The notes under the pieces were generated by a model. It made no database searches. It was not told the DNA's origin and saw only the letters and a program-made list of their open reading frames with translations. A DNA stretch of 64,000 nt from GCA-2683825 sp965662355 (GTDB lineage: Bacteria > Planctomycetota > UBA1135 > GCA-002686595). This document shows, one piece after another, positions 1 through 9,388 of this stretch; positions within the stretch are counted from its first letter, which is position 1, and every line of letters begins with the position of its first letter. Location of the stretch: positions 296,938 through 360,937 of the forward strand of contig CBFIHP010000005.1 of assembly GCA_965662355.1 (NCBI GenBank), in the 5' to 3' direction. The translations under genes were made by a program, and so were the position numbers.

Positions 1-1984
1 GTCCGAGACGGCCTTCCGCGGCGCCGTAGTTCGGGCCGAAGAGGAAACCGACGTAGGCGACGTGGGAGAGGTCGAGCGGTTGCCCGTCACTCTGGAAGTC
101 CCTCAGGCGAATGCGAATGGTCTCGAATTCGTTTGCCCAACCGCGCAAGCCCATGCCGCCACACTGGGGCCGCTGGTAGGGCTCTTCGATACCGCCACCA
201 TAGGCGTCGATCTGGATCGCGCTGCTGCGGCCGTTCTCGTCGATCAGCTCGACGGTGAAGTTCATGTCTTCGAGCACGGCCGTGGTGCGCGGGCTGCGCG
301 TGGACTGTGCGGCGCGGAAGGAGAGTCGATCGTAGGAGGTGAGATCTCGATCGCCGATCGGGATCTGAAAGAGCAGAACCTCGTCGACGTCTTGCCAATC
401 GAAGACTATGCCGCGGCTGGTATCCCCCGTTCCCGCCAGGGTCATCCCGTTCATCGGGTCGGCGACCGAGGGGTTGAACGAGTTATTCGGGTCGTCGAAA
501 CGACCCTCGAGGTAGTTGTCGAGGCTATGCAGCACTCCACCGCCCGAACTCGAAACATTCTGCATGAAGTTCGATTGGAAGTTGTCCAGCACGTACTTCC
601 CGCTGGAGGGGTGCTCTTGGTACATGAGATCAACCACGACGCAGTCGTCCAATGGGGCACCGATCGGCTTCAGGTCTTCCCATTGGCGCCACAGATACTC
701 CTGCGCCGCCAGATCGCCTTCGAGGGTCCACTTCACGAGCGGCAAGAAGTAGCCGCGCATGATGTCGTGCGTCTGAACGCGACCGACGCGACACGGTCCG
801 GCCGCAACCGAGCCGCCGCCGCCATCGTGAAAGTCACCGTGTCCGACGCCGTGGAGCGAAATCGAATAGCGCTCCCCGTCGGCACGTTCGTGCAGGTGGA
901 AGGTTTGGCACTGCGTGCAGTTGGCGCAACCGTTGACGTCGGCATCCGCACCGCCGGTCCACAGGTGGTAGGGAACACCGCCGACATCGACGCTCGGGCC
1001 GCCGAAGTCGGTGGGAGCGATGCTCGAGACCAGCTTGATGTCGCTGAGCGTAAAGTTGCTCCAGAGCTCGCCGTCCAGCAAACGACGATACGCGATGACC
1101 ACCCCCTCGCCGCCGCGGCTGTGCCCGATCCATACGATGTTGTGCGTATCGACGTGGCCTTCGAGAACCCCGCCGTAGAAGGTGTCGAGGTTGCCCAGTA
1201 GCTGATTCGTATTCGAGAGCGTCGTGGTCGATGCCGCGTTGGGCCCCGGTCCGGTGTTGTTCCGGTGGCTCATCACGATGTAGCCCCATGAGGCCATGTG
1301 GAAGCCTATGTGGTCATACCAGCGATAATCGTGGCCGTTGCCGTGGCTGACGACGATCAACGGAAGCTCTCCGAGGTCGGCGATGTTGTCCGGGTAGTAG
1401 AGGTTCTGCCGGTTGAAACCGCCGCCGTTGTGCAGCTCTTCGACCACGCCCCAGGGCCCCGGTTGGACCATGTCGGTGACGACGTAGAAGCCGGCTCGCC
1501 CCGCGTGGCCATCGATCAGGTCTTCGCTGTCCAGCATGCCGTTGCGGTTGGCATCTGCGATCACGTCGTATGCGGTACGGATCGATGTGGTCCCCGTCGT
1601 GCCTGCAAGTGTTCCCGTGTCGACCGTGAAGATGCTCTCCTTGATCGAGCGGAGACCGACCTCGACGGTGGTCGGGGAGCCGCTGACGTCGATCAGCGTG
1701 TCGCCCGACTGGAACGCGCCGTGCTCGGTGATGTAGAGGTCGACCTGCTTTTGGCGAAGGGTGGCGAAAATCCCCGGGTCGATGGCGACCTGGATCTCGT
1801 CGCCCTCGTTGAACGTATCGGCGTACTGGAAGTAAGGGAACTTCGTGAGACGCTTGCCCGCCAGGGCGTGGACCTCGGCGTCGAGGTGGCTCGGTTGGCC
1901 TGCCACAGGCCGGTGGAGCTGTTGCGCCGAGACGGGGAGCAGGCAGAGCAAGGGGAAGAGTGACCAGAGTCCGGGCAAGGGCAC
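1..1984 (-). CDS. Secreted alpha/beta hydrolase (lipase/PET-hydrolase-like), C-terminus cut by window edge
   Basis: The reverse strand reads open from about 1984 to position 1, so the 3' end lies outside the window and about 660 residues are visible. The start is a GTG at 1984 (or TTG at 1978); no ATG is in frame nearby. It gives a hydrophobic signal peptide ending VSAQ. A beta-domain follows, with an EF-hand-like loop (DANRNGMLDSED), and then an alpha/beta-hydrolase fold: SHGNGHD oxyanion region, GHSRGGEG nucleophile elbow near 1110, and a His motif GVGHGDFHD near 835. A Cys-rich segment (GCANCTQC) lies between them. The C-terminal part reads like a beta-sandwich binding domain. The fold and serine-hydrolase chemistry are well supported; the substrate (ester, polyester or lipid) is not known. 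Confidence 0.8.
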   Translation of the reverse strand, partial: MPLPGLWSLFPLLCLLPVSAQQLHRPVAGQPSHLDAEVHALAGKRLTKFPYFQYADTFNEGDEIQVAIDPGIFATLRQKQVDLYITEHGAFQSGDTLIDVSGSPTTVEVGLRSIKESIFTVDTGTLAGTTGTTSIRTAYDVIADANRNGMLDSEDLIDGHAGRAGFYVVTDMVQPGPWGVVEELHNGGGFNRQNLYYPDNIADLGELPLIVVSHGNGHDYRWYDHIGFHMASWGYIVMSHRNNTGPGPNAASTTTLSNTNQLLGNLDTFYGGVLEGHVDTHNIVWIGHSRGGEGVVIAYRRLLDGELWSNFTLSDIKLVSSIAPTDFGGPSVDVGGVPYHLWTGGADADVNGCANCTQCQTFHLHERADGERYSISLHGVGHGDFHDGGGGSVAAGPCRVGRVQTHDIMRGYFLPLVKWTLEGDLAAQEYLWRQWEDLKPIGAPLDDCVVVDLMYQEHPSSGKYVLDNFQSNFMQNVSSSGGGVLHSLDNYLEGRFDDPNNSFNPSVADPMNGMTLAGTGDTSRGIVFDWQDVDEVLLFQIPIGDRDLTSYDRLSFRAAQSTRSPRTTAVLEDMNFTVELIDENGRSSAIQIDAYGGGIEEPYQRPQCGGMGLRGWANEFETIRIRLRDFQSDGQPLDLSHVAYVGFLFGPNYGAAEGRLG

Positions 1985-2133
1985 ACCAGGGTGGGGGCAG
2001 GTAAGGGGGATCCGGGGTAAGCGAACGCTACAGGATACCAGCCAGGTGCGAGTCGACCGGGAAGGAGCACGGCATTCCGCTCTAATCTCGCCGAGCGCCC
2101 GGCCCATACGGGCCGGCAACGGAACTCGAACCT

Positions 2134-3930
2134 TTATCCGTCCGCGGGCTTGCTCTCGCCCCGAGCCTGGCGGCGAAGAAGCCGCTTGCGTGCGCGCTCG
2201 AGATTGGCCCTGGCCTCCTTGGCGTGCGCATCGAGTTCGACGGCGCGCTCGAAGGCCCTCACGGCGCTCTCGAGCTGGCCTTCCTGCAGATGCATGACGC
2301 CCAGGTTGTTCCAGGCGCCGCGTAGCCCCGGGGCCAGCTCGAGGGCTCGTTCGAGCTGCCGAATGGCCCCGCGCGCATCCCCGGAGGCCCCCAGGGCCAT
2401 GCCCAGGTTCGCGAGGACTTCCGCATTGTCGGGTTCGACACCGAGTACCTTGCGCAGGTGCACGATGGCGGCCTGGTGCTCACCCTGGGCCATCAAGGCG
2501 CCCGCGAGGTTGACCAGCACGCGCACGTTGCCAGGGTTCATGAGCAACGCTTCTTCCAGGATCTCGCGGGCGGCGGCCGGATCCCTGGCTTCCTGGGCGT
2601 AGGCGATCCCGAGGTTGATGTATCCGCGCGGGTTTTCCGGGGCGTCGCGTACGACGGTTTGCCACAGGGAGACCGCGCTGTGGTAGTCGCAATTGCGGCG
2701 CGAGGTGCGAACGGTGAGCCCCGCCAGCGCCAGCAGGGCCAGCACCGAGAGCAGCTTGGTCGCGTTCGGCACACGGGCCTGGACGGCGCGTTGCACTGCG
2801 AGCACGAGAAGTGCGATCACCGCCGCCGAGGGCAGGTACATGCGATGCTCGAAGGCCAGATCCGCGATCGGCATGAAGCTGCTCGTCGGCGCCAGGATCA
2901 AGAAGAACGTCGCGCCCAGGAGGCCTGCACCTGGACGCTTCCAGAGAGCCCACACACTCCATGCTCCCAGTGAAGAGACGATGAGGGTCGGTACCACGCG
3001 CTCAACGAGCCCGTCCGCGACTGGCCAGCCGTAGTCGAAGACCAGGGTGGCGGGCCACACACACAGCCCGAGATAGTGCAGCAGAATCCCGGTCTGCGTC
3101 AGCAAGTATTCGATGGGTGACAGGGGGTCGCGCCCGATGAAGCCGGCTTCCTCGGCGTCCCAAAGATTGCCGCCCATCGCGAGAAAGAGCGCTGCCCAGG
3201 AGACACACAGTCCGACGTAGAGCGGGAGTCTCTTCTGCAAGGCCGCGCGGAAGCTTCCGGCGAAGATGCAGCGATCGAACAAAAGGCACACCAGGGGGGC
3301 GGTGACCATGACCTGCTTGGTCGCCATGCCCAGCGCGGAGACAACGAAGGCGAAGATAGCCCAGGCCAATGCGCGGGCACCTGAGCCCGCGTAGCGCGCC
3401 GTCGCATAGAGGGTCGCCAGATAGAAGCAGCTCATCAGCGACTCGTGGCGTTGCACGATGTACGTGATTCCCTGCGTCTGCAGGGGATGGACAACCCACA
3501 ACCCCGCGATCACGAGAGCCAGCTTATCGGCCGAGTCGCCGTAGCGTTCCGCGAAGCGTTCGGACCGCAGAGCGCGACGAACGATGCCGAAGAGGAGCAG
3601 CGCATTCACGAGATGGATGCCCACGTTGACGAGGTGGTATCCAAGTACATTCACGCCGCCGATGGCGTAGTTGAGCGCGAGGGACAGCTCGGCGATCGGA
3701 CGCTCCGAGCCCATCAGGAGCGGGCCGGGAGGCCAGAGCGAGTGGATACGTTGATTCTCGACAATTTGCGGCACGTCATCGAGCACGAACGGCCCGTACA
3801 GGCTATTGCCGTAGGCTGCGCAGACGAGGAGCATCAGCACGATGGCCGACCGGAGCCCGCTCGAGGCATCGGGACGGGAAGAGTGCAAGGTGGCATCCAC
3901 GGGCCCGGAGGGTAGCCCACCCCGGGTCAT
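2134..3930 (-). CDS. Multi-pass membrane protein with C-terminal TPRs (TMTC-like, GT-C type)
   Basis: 598 residues. The N-terminal ~400 residues hold about ten hydrophobic segments and begin with a luminal-type loop carrying an Asp pair (FVLDDVPQIV, residues 49-58), then a GYHLVNVGIHLVNALLLF segment (GYHLVN at 98-103). This arrangement is typical of TMTC and O-mannosyltransferase-like GT-C proteins. Residues ~420-590 are tetratricopeptide repeats (NLGIAYAQ, NLAGALMAQ, NLGMALGASG, NLGVMHLQEG). Family knowledge suggests a polyprenyl-sugar dependent protein glycosyltransferase with a TPR substrate-binding tail; the enzymatic role is inferred. It lies back to back with the DUF2304/GT2 pair, only 44 bp away, which fits a shared glycosylation theme. 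The ATG at 3930 is the first in frame; a later start would also be compatible. Confidence 0.75.
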   Translation of the reverse strand: MTRGGLPSGPVDATLHSSRPDASSGLRSAIVLMLLVCAAYGNSLYGPFVLDDVPQIVENQRIHSLWPPGPLLMGSERPIAELSLALNYAIGGVNVLGYHLVNVGIHLVNALLLFGIVRRALRSERFAERYGDSADKLALVIAGLWVVHPLQTQGITYIVQRHESLMSCFYLATLYATARYAGSGARALAWAIFAFVVSALGMATKQVMVTAPLVCLLFDRCIFAGSFRAALQKRLPLYVGLCVSWAALFLAMGGNLWDAEEAGFIGRDPLSPIEYLLTQTGILLHYLGLCVWPATLVFDYGWPVADGLVERVVPTLIVSSLGAWSVWALWKRPGAGLLGATFFLILAPTSSFMPIADLAFEHRMYLPSAAVIALLVLAVQRAVQARVPNATKLLSVLALLALAGLTVRTSRRNCDYHSAVSLWQTVVRDAPENPRGYINLGIAYAQEARDPAAAREILEEALLMNPGNVRVLVNLAGALMAQGEHQAAIVHLRKVLGVEPDNAEVLANLGMALGASGDARGAIRQLERALELAPGLRGAWNNLGVMHLQEGQLESAVRAFERAVELDAHAKEARANLERARKRLLRRQARGESKPADG

Positions 3931-3974
3931 GGTTCTATGGTTGCACGTCTCCGCCCTTCCTCTTCGAGAACCCG

Positions 3975-4388
3975 ATGAACGAAACCGAGCTGGCCGAACT
4001 TCGCAACGCTCTCCTCAACGCCCCGGAATCGGGGGTGACCCAGGCGATTGCCATCCTCTTCAGCGTGCTACTGGTCGGGGTGGTCCTGTGGCTCGTGAAG
4101 CGTCGCAAGTTGCGCGAGGAGTACACGCCGATCTGGCTGGCGGTCGCCCTGGCGATTTTTTGCATCACCGTCGAGCTGGACATCCTGCGGGCGATCACGC
4201 GTTTCATCGGGGCCTGGACGCCGAGCTCGACGATCTTCTTCATGGGCGAGCTCTTCCTGATCGTGATCTGTCTGAACTACGCGGTGCGACTCTCGCGCAT
4301 GAGCGCGCAGGTCAAGGCCTTGGCCCAGGAGATCGCCATCCTGCGTGCCGAGCGGGAGGCCTCGCCCCTGGGGGATTCGGTTACTTGA
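3975..4388 (+). CDS. DUF2304 family small membrane protein
   Basis: 137 residues with three hydrophobic segments (about residues 21-42, 52-72 and 82-100), followed by a charged C-terminal helix likely to be coiled coil (ALAQEIAILRAER). This is the DUF2304 architecture. Such proteins are usually found beside family-2 glycosyltransferases of the dolichol-phosphate mannose synthase type, as here: the next gene starts inside its stop codon. It probably partners the glycosyltransferase at the membrane; the biochemical role is unknown. Confidence 0.75.
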   Translation: MNETELAELRNALLNAPESGVTQAIAILFSVLLVGVVLWLVKRRKLREEYTPIWLAVALAIFCITVELDILRAITRFIGAWTPSSTIFFMGELFLIVICLNYAVRLSRMSAQVKALAQEIAILRAEREASPLGDSVT

Positions 4389-5080
4389 ATCGGCGTGTGA
4401 TCCTGATCCCTGCCTGGAACGAGGAGACCAACCTCCCGGGCGTGCTCGCGTCCATTCAGCGCGAGGTGGAGGGCTTCGAGGTGCTCGTCGTCGATGACGG
4501 CTCGAAGGACCGCACATCCGAAGTGGCCCGCGACGCGGGGGCACGCGTGATCCGTCACCCCTTCAATCTGGGCTACGGTGCCTCGATCCAGACCGGCTAC
4601 AAGTATGCGCTTCGCAACGGCATCGGCCTCGTCTGTCAGATGGATGCCGATGGCCAGCACCGCGCCGAGGACGTGGCCAAGCTGTGCGCGCCTGTCGAAG
4701 CCGGTACCTGGGATCTCGCCATCGGCTCGCGTTTCCTCAAGCAAACCGACTACGAATTCGGCGCCATTCGAGGCACCGGGCGCTCGCTCTTCGGCGGCAT
4801 CGCTCGTCGCTTCGGTCTGACCATCACGGATCCCACCTCGGGCTTTCAGGTCCTGAACGAAAAGGTCATGAAGCTCTACTCGAGCGAGCACTTCCCCTCC
4901 GACTTCCCCGACGTCGATGTCCTCCTTGCCGCCCACCGCGCCGGCATCCGCATCGGTGAACTCAGCGTTGAGATGCGCGCCGAAACCCGTGCCTCGACCA
5001 TGCACTCCGGCCTGCGCCCGATCTACTACGTCTACAAGATGCTGCTCAGTATCTGGGCCAACGCCGAGCGTCCCAGCTGA
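4385..5080 (+). CDS. Family 2 glycosyltransferase (polyprenyl-phosphate sugar synthase type)
   Basis: 231 residues of GT-A fold. The N-terminus reads VILIPAWNEE, followed by VVDDGSKDRTSE (nucleotide-binding Asp pair) and QMDADGQH (DxD metal motif), then SGFQVLNEKVM typical of DPM1/DPG synthase-like enzymes. It lacks long C-terminal membrane helices. The start is taken as TTG at 4385, which overlaps the upstream TGA as TTGA and implies translational coupling; GTG at 4397 is the alternative. Likely role: transfer of a sugar from a nucleotide donor to polyprenyl phosphate, making donors for a GT-C enzyme such as the adjacent divergent TPR membrane protein. The donor sugar cannot be read from sequence. 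Confidence 0.85.
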   Translation: MNRRVILIPAWNEETNLPGVLASIQREVEGFEVLVVDDGSKDRTSEVARDAGARVIRHPFNLGYGASIQTGYKYALRNGIGLVCQMDADGQHRAEDVAKLCAPVEAGTWDLAIGSRFLKQTDYEFGAIRGTGRSLFGGIARRFGLTITDPTSGFQVLNEKVMKLYSSEHFPSDFPDVDVLLAAHRAGIRIGELSVEMRAETRASTMHSGLRPIYYVYKMLLSIWANAERPS

Positions 5081-5095
5081 CATCATCCAGCATGT

Positions 5096-7003
5096 TCAGG
5101 GCGCCTCGAGCTCCTGCCCGTTTTCCTTCATCAGCCCCTCGAGCAAGCCCAGGTCGTGCTCGAGTTGGGCCCGAGTGATGTCCGTCGGATCCAGATGGGA
5201 CAGAAGCGTCTTCAGCCACCAGGCGGCCTTGCCGTACTCCTTGCGCTCGCGGTCGTGAAAGGACAAGAGCAGGTAGCTATGGGGGAAGCTCGGCTCGAGT
5301 GTTTGGGCCTGGCGCGCGAAACGTAGACCCTCGTCGGTTTTGCCGGTCTGAAGGAGGCAGACGGCCAGACTGTAGAGCGTCGTTACCGAGTCGTGCCTCT
5401 CGGTGAGCGAGCGCTCGTAATAAGGGATGGCGGCGGCGAAGTCTCCGAGGGCTTGCTTGACCTGGCCCATGGCGAGGACAACGACCGGATCGCCGGCGTA
5501 GGCGCGAATCTCCTTTGCGAGCAAAGTCTCGGCTTGTTGGAGGAGAAGGCGTCCGCGCTCGAGGTCCTCGGGTTTGGGGGGGCCGTGCGGCCCGGGGAGC
5601 ATCAGCGCGTTGGCCTGCATCATCAAGACCCGTGCCCGACCCCATTGCTTTTGCCCCTCGACTCGATCCCGTGCATCGGGAAGCTCCTCGTCGAAGGGGT
5701 TGCCGTCCGCCGAGCCGCCCGTGTAGCCGAGTGCCTGCAGGGCCTCGAGGTCCGCGTTTGCGAGCTCTTGATCCGTGACCCAGGCGAGGTCGCTGTTCTT
5801 GTTGAGCAGTGCGTTCAGCTGGGAGAGAAGTCGCTGGAGCAGTTCCGTTTCACTGTCCGCCAGGTTGTTCGTCTCCTCCGGATTGGAGGCAAGGTCGTAC
5901 AGCTCGAGCTCTTTACCACGGATCAACTTGTGGGATCCAGCGACCAGGCCGACGTAGGGGTGCCAGCGATGGGAGTAGTAGGGCAGGAGCGATTCCAGGA
6001 CGCATGGACCGCTTCCGGCAGCAGCAAGTTCTCCCGTCGCATCGAACAGCGGTGAGGGCGTCGCATTCGGCATTTCGTGCAGCGGAATCCCGAACAACGT
6101 CAGCAGCGTCGCCGGTAGGTAGGTCAACGAAACCGCGTCGGGAAAGCGCTTGCCCCTTTGCGACCCGACGAGAGGTCCCGAAATCACCAAGGGGACCTGC
6201 ATCGTCGACTGGTAGAGGAACACGCCGTGGTTGGACTCTCCGTGGTCGTTCAAGTCTTCGCCGTGATCGGATGTCACGACGACGGTCAGCTCGTCGTCCA
6301 ACCCCTTGCGTTCCAGGTGCTCGAGCAGGCGCTGAATCTCGTCGTCGCAATAGGCGATCTCGGCGTCGTAGGGATCGGAGTGCCTAATGCCGTATCGCTC
6401 GGGCGGCGTCCAGGGCTGGTGAGGGTCATAGAAATGGATCCACGCGAACCAATCCTCACCGGAGTCGAGCGTGTCGAACCAGCGCAGGGCGGCGTCGACG
6501 ACGTCTCCGGCGGGGCGCTCCGCGTTCACGGTGGTGGAATCGCGCTGCGGGCCGTCGTAAACGTCGAAGCCCTGATCCAGCCCGTGTCGTCTATCCAGCA
6601 CGAAGCTGCCGACGAAGGCCCCTGTCCGGAAACCGTGCTTCCGCAACACCTCGGCCAGCACGACCCCTTTTTCGGAGAGCGAGAAGATCCCGTTGTCGCG
6701 CAGGCCGTGGGCGGCCGGATACACGCCGGTCAAGATCGAGACGTGGGCCGGAAGCGTGATCGGCGCGGTCGTGAGCGCGTGTTCGAAGACGACTCCGTCC
6801 GCGGCCAGGGAGTCGATCGTCTTCGTCGTGCCGCCGGAGTAGCCGTACGTACCGATGCGATCGGCGCGCGTCGTATCCAACGTGATCAAGAGGGCGCCAC
6901 GGCCGTGGGTGGGGATGTCATCCAGCGCCTCCTTCTCCGCTCCACATCCGACAAAGAGGGCGGTGGCCCCCACGAGGAGCGCGATTCGGTGGACGGTGTT
7001 CAT
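5096..7003 (-). CDS. Sulfatase-fold lipoprotein with TPR tail; threonine at the nucleophile position
   Basis: 635 residues. The signal peptide ends in a lipobox-like FVGC (Cys20), so it is probably membrane anchored outside the cytoplasm. The alkaline-phosphatase/sulfatase fold is clear: LITLDTTRADRIG (metal Asp43), ITLPAHVSILTG (residues 82-93), SDHGEDLNDHGE. Where true sulfatases have Cys/Ser-x-Pro-x-Arg for formylglycine, this one has Thr83-Leu-Pro-Ala-His. Hydrolysis or transfer of a phosphate-type ester, as in Thr-nucleophile relatives, is therefore more likely than sulfatase activity. Residues ~450-620 contain TPR-like helices. It is the last gene of a four-gene operon; its ATG overlaps the previous stop as ATGA. 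Confidence 0.85.
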   Translation of the reverse strand: MNTVHRIALLVGATALFVGCGAEKEALDDIPTHGRGALLITLDTTRADRIGTYGYSGGTTKTIDSLAADGVVFEHALTTAPITLPAHVSILTGVYPAAHGLRDNGIFSLSEKGVVLAEVLRKHGFRTGAFVGSFVLDRRHGLDQGFDVYDGPQRDSTTVNAERPAGDVVDAALRWFDTLDSGEDWFAWIHFYDPHQPWTPPERYGIRHSDPYDAEIAYCDDEIQRLLEHLERKGLDDELTVVVTSDHGEDLNDHGESNHGVFLYQSTMQVPLVISGPLVGSQRGKRFPDAVSLTYLPATLLTLFGIPLHEMPNATPSPLFDATGELAAAGSGPCVLESLLPYYSHRWHPYVGLVAGSHKLIRGKELELYDLASNPEETNNLADSETELLQRLLSQLNALLNKNSDLAWVTDQELANADLEALQALGYTGGSADGNPFDEELPDARDRVEGQKQWGRARVLMMQANALMLPGPHGPPKPEDLERGRLLLQQAETLLAKEIRAYAGDPVVVLAMGQVKQALGDFAAAIPYYERSLTERHDSVTTLYSLAVCLLQTGKTDEGLRFARQAQTLEPSFPHSYLLLSFHDRERKEYGKAAWWLKTLLSHLDPTDITRAQLEHDLGLLEGLMKENGQELEAP

Positions 7004-8046
7004 CGACTGGCTGCGAGCTGGACGGTTTGTCCGGTGGTGAGGCTCACTCGTTCCGCCTCTAGCATACCGATCAAATCAGCCGCCTCGGCGCAAGTTGCTC
7101 GAAGCTCGCCCTCGCCGCGCAAGACGCCCAGTGCGTGACGGACTTCGCCGTCGTACCCAGCGCCCTTCTCGATCTCGATGGCCTCCAGCTTGCCATCCCG
7201 GGCCAGGGTCAGCGGATCCTCTGCTCCCAGGGCGAAGATCGCCGTGGCCTGCTCGAAGATGACGGTGTAGCCCATGAAGAACTCGAAGCCCTGCGAGTGA
7301 TCCCAGCCGCCCTCGGCGACGACATGGGCGGGGCCTTCTCCCTTCGCGTAGCGATAGAGTGTCGTGATGTGATCGAGCGTGCCCGTACTGGAAACCGCAG
7401 CCGGTTCTCCGAAGCAATAACGCACGAAATCGGCATCGTGCACGTGCAGGTCGAACAACGCGCCACCCGTACGCGCGGCATTGGCGTAGAACTCCGGAGA
7501 CCACGACGGCGGAGCTCCGATGCGACGAAAGACGGCGCTCGTCACCGGGCCGTACGTGCCTTCGGTGATCGTGTCCTTCAACCAGGACCAGCCGGGCCAA
7601 AAGCGCATGCACATGGCCGGCATGCACATGCGTCCCGTTTCTTCGGACTTGGCGGCCAGGTGCCGAGCATCGTCCACCCTCAAGGCCAGGGGTTTCTCGA
7701 CGAGGACGTGCTTGCCCGCTTCGAGTGCCTGTTGGGCCAAGGCGACGTGCGTGTCGGTAGGCGTACAGATGCTGACCAGTTCGATCCTGGGATCCGAAAA
7801 AAGCTCCGCCGGATCCGTGGTGAAGCGCACGTTGTCGGGATCGTACAGCGGCTCGGTCTCTTCCTTCTCGATGTTGCCGCGCGCCGCGGGTTCGCCCTTG
7901 AAGCGTTCGATCTGGGCATCGCACAACCCGACGACCCGACACGCATGGCCATCGGTATTCGCATCCCGATACGCGGCCAGATGCGTCCGTCCCATGAAGC
8001 CGAGGCCGATCACCCCGACGCCGATCTCGCGTTTGTCAGCACTCAT
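7000..8046 (-). CDS. Gfo/Idh/MocA family NAD(P)-dependent oxidoreductase
   Basis: 348 residues from ATG 8046; a longer in-frame start at 8085 adds 13 unlikely residues. The N-terminal Rossmann motif is GVGVIGLGFMGRTHL. The family signature EKPLAL follows, and a DLHVHDADFVRYCFG segment gives the conserved His/Asp region of the C-terminal domain. These enzymes oxidise or epimerise sugars, inositols or pyranoside derivatives in the cytoplasm with NAD(P)(H). Its stop overlaps the next start by four bases. With the upstream isomerase and glycosyltransferase it forms a putative unusual-sugar pathway. The exact substrate is unknown. Confidence 0.88.
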   Translation of the reverse strand: MSADKREIGVGVIGLGFMGRTHLAAYRDANTDGHACRVVGLCDAQIERFKGEPAARGNIEKEETEPLYDPDNVRFTTDPAELFSDPRIELVSICTPTDTHVALAQQALEAGKHVLVEKPLALRVDDARHLAAKSEETGRMCMPAMCMRFWPGWSWLKDTITEGTYGPVTSAVFRRIGAPPSWSPEFYANAARTGGALFDLHVHDADFVRYCFGEPAAVSSTGTLDHITTLYRYAKGEGPAHVVAEGGWDHSQGFEFFMGYTVIFEQATAIFALGAEDPLTLARDGKLEAIEIEKGAGYDGEVRHALGVLRGEGELRATCAEAADLIGMLEAERVSLTTGQTVQLAASR

Positions 8047-8113
8047 TGACCCTAGCCTGTGCCAAAACCGGCCCAGCTCTGTCAATCGGCATCTGGCAAT
8101 CGCGGCGTCTTGC

Positions 8114-9373
8114 TCAGGCGCTTTTGCGCTGGCGGATCCAGTCCTGCACGGCGCGTGGCGACATCAGCTTCGGGTCGCCCAGCTGCCGGGGCGGCACGCC
8201 GTCGAGTTCCGGAGGGATCGAATCGATCAGGAGATCCAGGTCTTTCGAGCTCTGGATCTCTTCCTCGAGCACGCGAGCCATCTCCTCGTTGTGAGGCAAT
8301 CCGCGTTCGCGGACCTGCTTCATCAGGCCCATCAGCAGCGTCTCCCAGGTCGTCATCGGCCCCTGCGTGATCGAGGCGGACTCGGCAAAGGAATCGATGA
8401 AGGCGAAGGGTACGAGGGTGTACGGCTCTTCCTTCGCAAGGACCGCGGCGATCCAGTCCGTATCTACGGAGAAGTCGAAGACGACCGGGTTGCTGAGGAT
8501 CTCGGCCAGGAGCTCGCGGTCGTACAGCTTGAACGCGGCCTGGGTATCGCGGATACCCCGCGAGAAGATGGCGCTGCCGACCATGCGTTGCATGTGGCGC
8601 AGGAGGCCGATACCGACCCCCCAGCGGCTCTCCTGTTTGACCAGCACCGAGTTCCCGTGCTTGCGCGTGCCCAGCACGGCGCGGAAGCCCTCTTCGAGGT
8701 AGGGCTGCAGCAATAGCCCGATCTGGGCCATGTGCACCGAGTTGTCGGCGTCGGTGACGATCACCGCGTCGACGCCGTCTTCCAGGGCGCGTTGCGCGCC
8801 ACAGATCACCGCGCCACCCTTGCGCGAGTCCTCGGCGGATTCGAGACCCTCGAGGCTGGTGCCCTTGGCGCCCGGCAGGTGCTCCGATAGGCGCATCACC
8901 TTGACGCGGTTTCTCAGCGGATGTTTTGCGGCCATCTTCTCCGCGAGCCCGGCACTGCCGTGGGGACAGCCGTCATCGACCGGGTACAGGGTCCATTCGA
9001 CGTTCGTGTCACGAGTGACCCAGGCCAGTTGGTCGAGCTTCGTGCGAAGCGAATCCTCGCCATTGGGGTTGTCGTCGTCGCAGGGACGCAAGCGGTTTTG
9101 CTCGCCCCACATTCCAAAGACGATGCCCAGCTTCACGTTGGTCGGGAAGCGCTCGAGAAACCGGCGCGACTCGGCCAGCTTGGCCGCGACCTTGAACTCC
9201 AGGGGCGTGCCTTCGAAGCGCGCCGTCTCGCGCAGTTTCTCCAGCGAGAGCTCGGGCAGACTCAGCAGGGCTTCCGCCAGATTCAAGAGCCTCTCTTGAT
9301 CGAGGCTAGCGGTAAGGTCGATCGTGGATGCAGCGCGGTCGAGAACGTTCGCAAAGACATTCGTAGAGCTCAT
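8114..9373 (-). CDS. GT-A family glycosyltransferase (GT2-like) with helical N-terminal extension
   Basis: 419 residues. The first ~85 residues are predicted helical, followed by a GT-A core: WTLYPVDDGCPHGSAG (donor site), VIVTDADNSVHMAQIG (DxD motif) and GTRKHGNSVLVKQ. The middle part resembles nucleotide-sugar transferases that act on small acceptors such as glycerate or glycerol, but I cannot assign a specific activity. No signal peptide or membrane helix is visible, so it is cytoplasmic. It sits 15 bp downstream of the isomerase gene and 67 bp upstream of the oxidoreductase gene, all on the same strand, so one operon is likely. Confidence 0.75.
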   Translation of the reverse strand: MSSTNVFANVLDRAASTIDLTASLDQERLLNLAEALLSLPELSLEKLRETARFEGTPLEFKVAAKLAESRRFLERFPTNVKLGIVFGMWGEQNRLRPCDDDNPNGEDSLRTKLDQLAWVTRDTNVEWTLYPVDDGCPHGSAGLAEKMAAKHPLRNRVKVMRLSEHLPGAKGTSLEGLESAEDSRKGGAVICGAQRALEDGVDAVIVTDADNSVHMAQIGLLLQPYLEEGFRAVLGTRKHGNSVLVKQESRWGVGIGLLRHMQRMVGSAIFSRGIRDTQAAFKLYDRELLAEILSNPVVFDFSVDTDWIAAVLAKEEPYTLVPFAFIDSFAESASITQGPMTTWETLLMGLMKQVRERGLPHNEEMARVLEEEIQSSKDLDLLIDSIPPELDGVPPRQLGDPKLMSPRAVQDWIRQRKSA

Positions 9374-9388
9374 CCATGAGCTATCGAC

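Noticed and set aside
62..1201. Long plus-strand open frames at 62-1201 and 1298-1963
   Set aside because: They are antisense to the alpha/beta hydrolase, whose minus-strand translation has a signal peptide, GHSRGG elbow and continuous sense; the plus-strand products have no recognisable motif.
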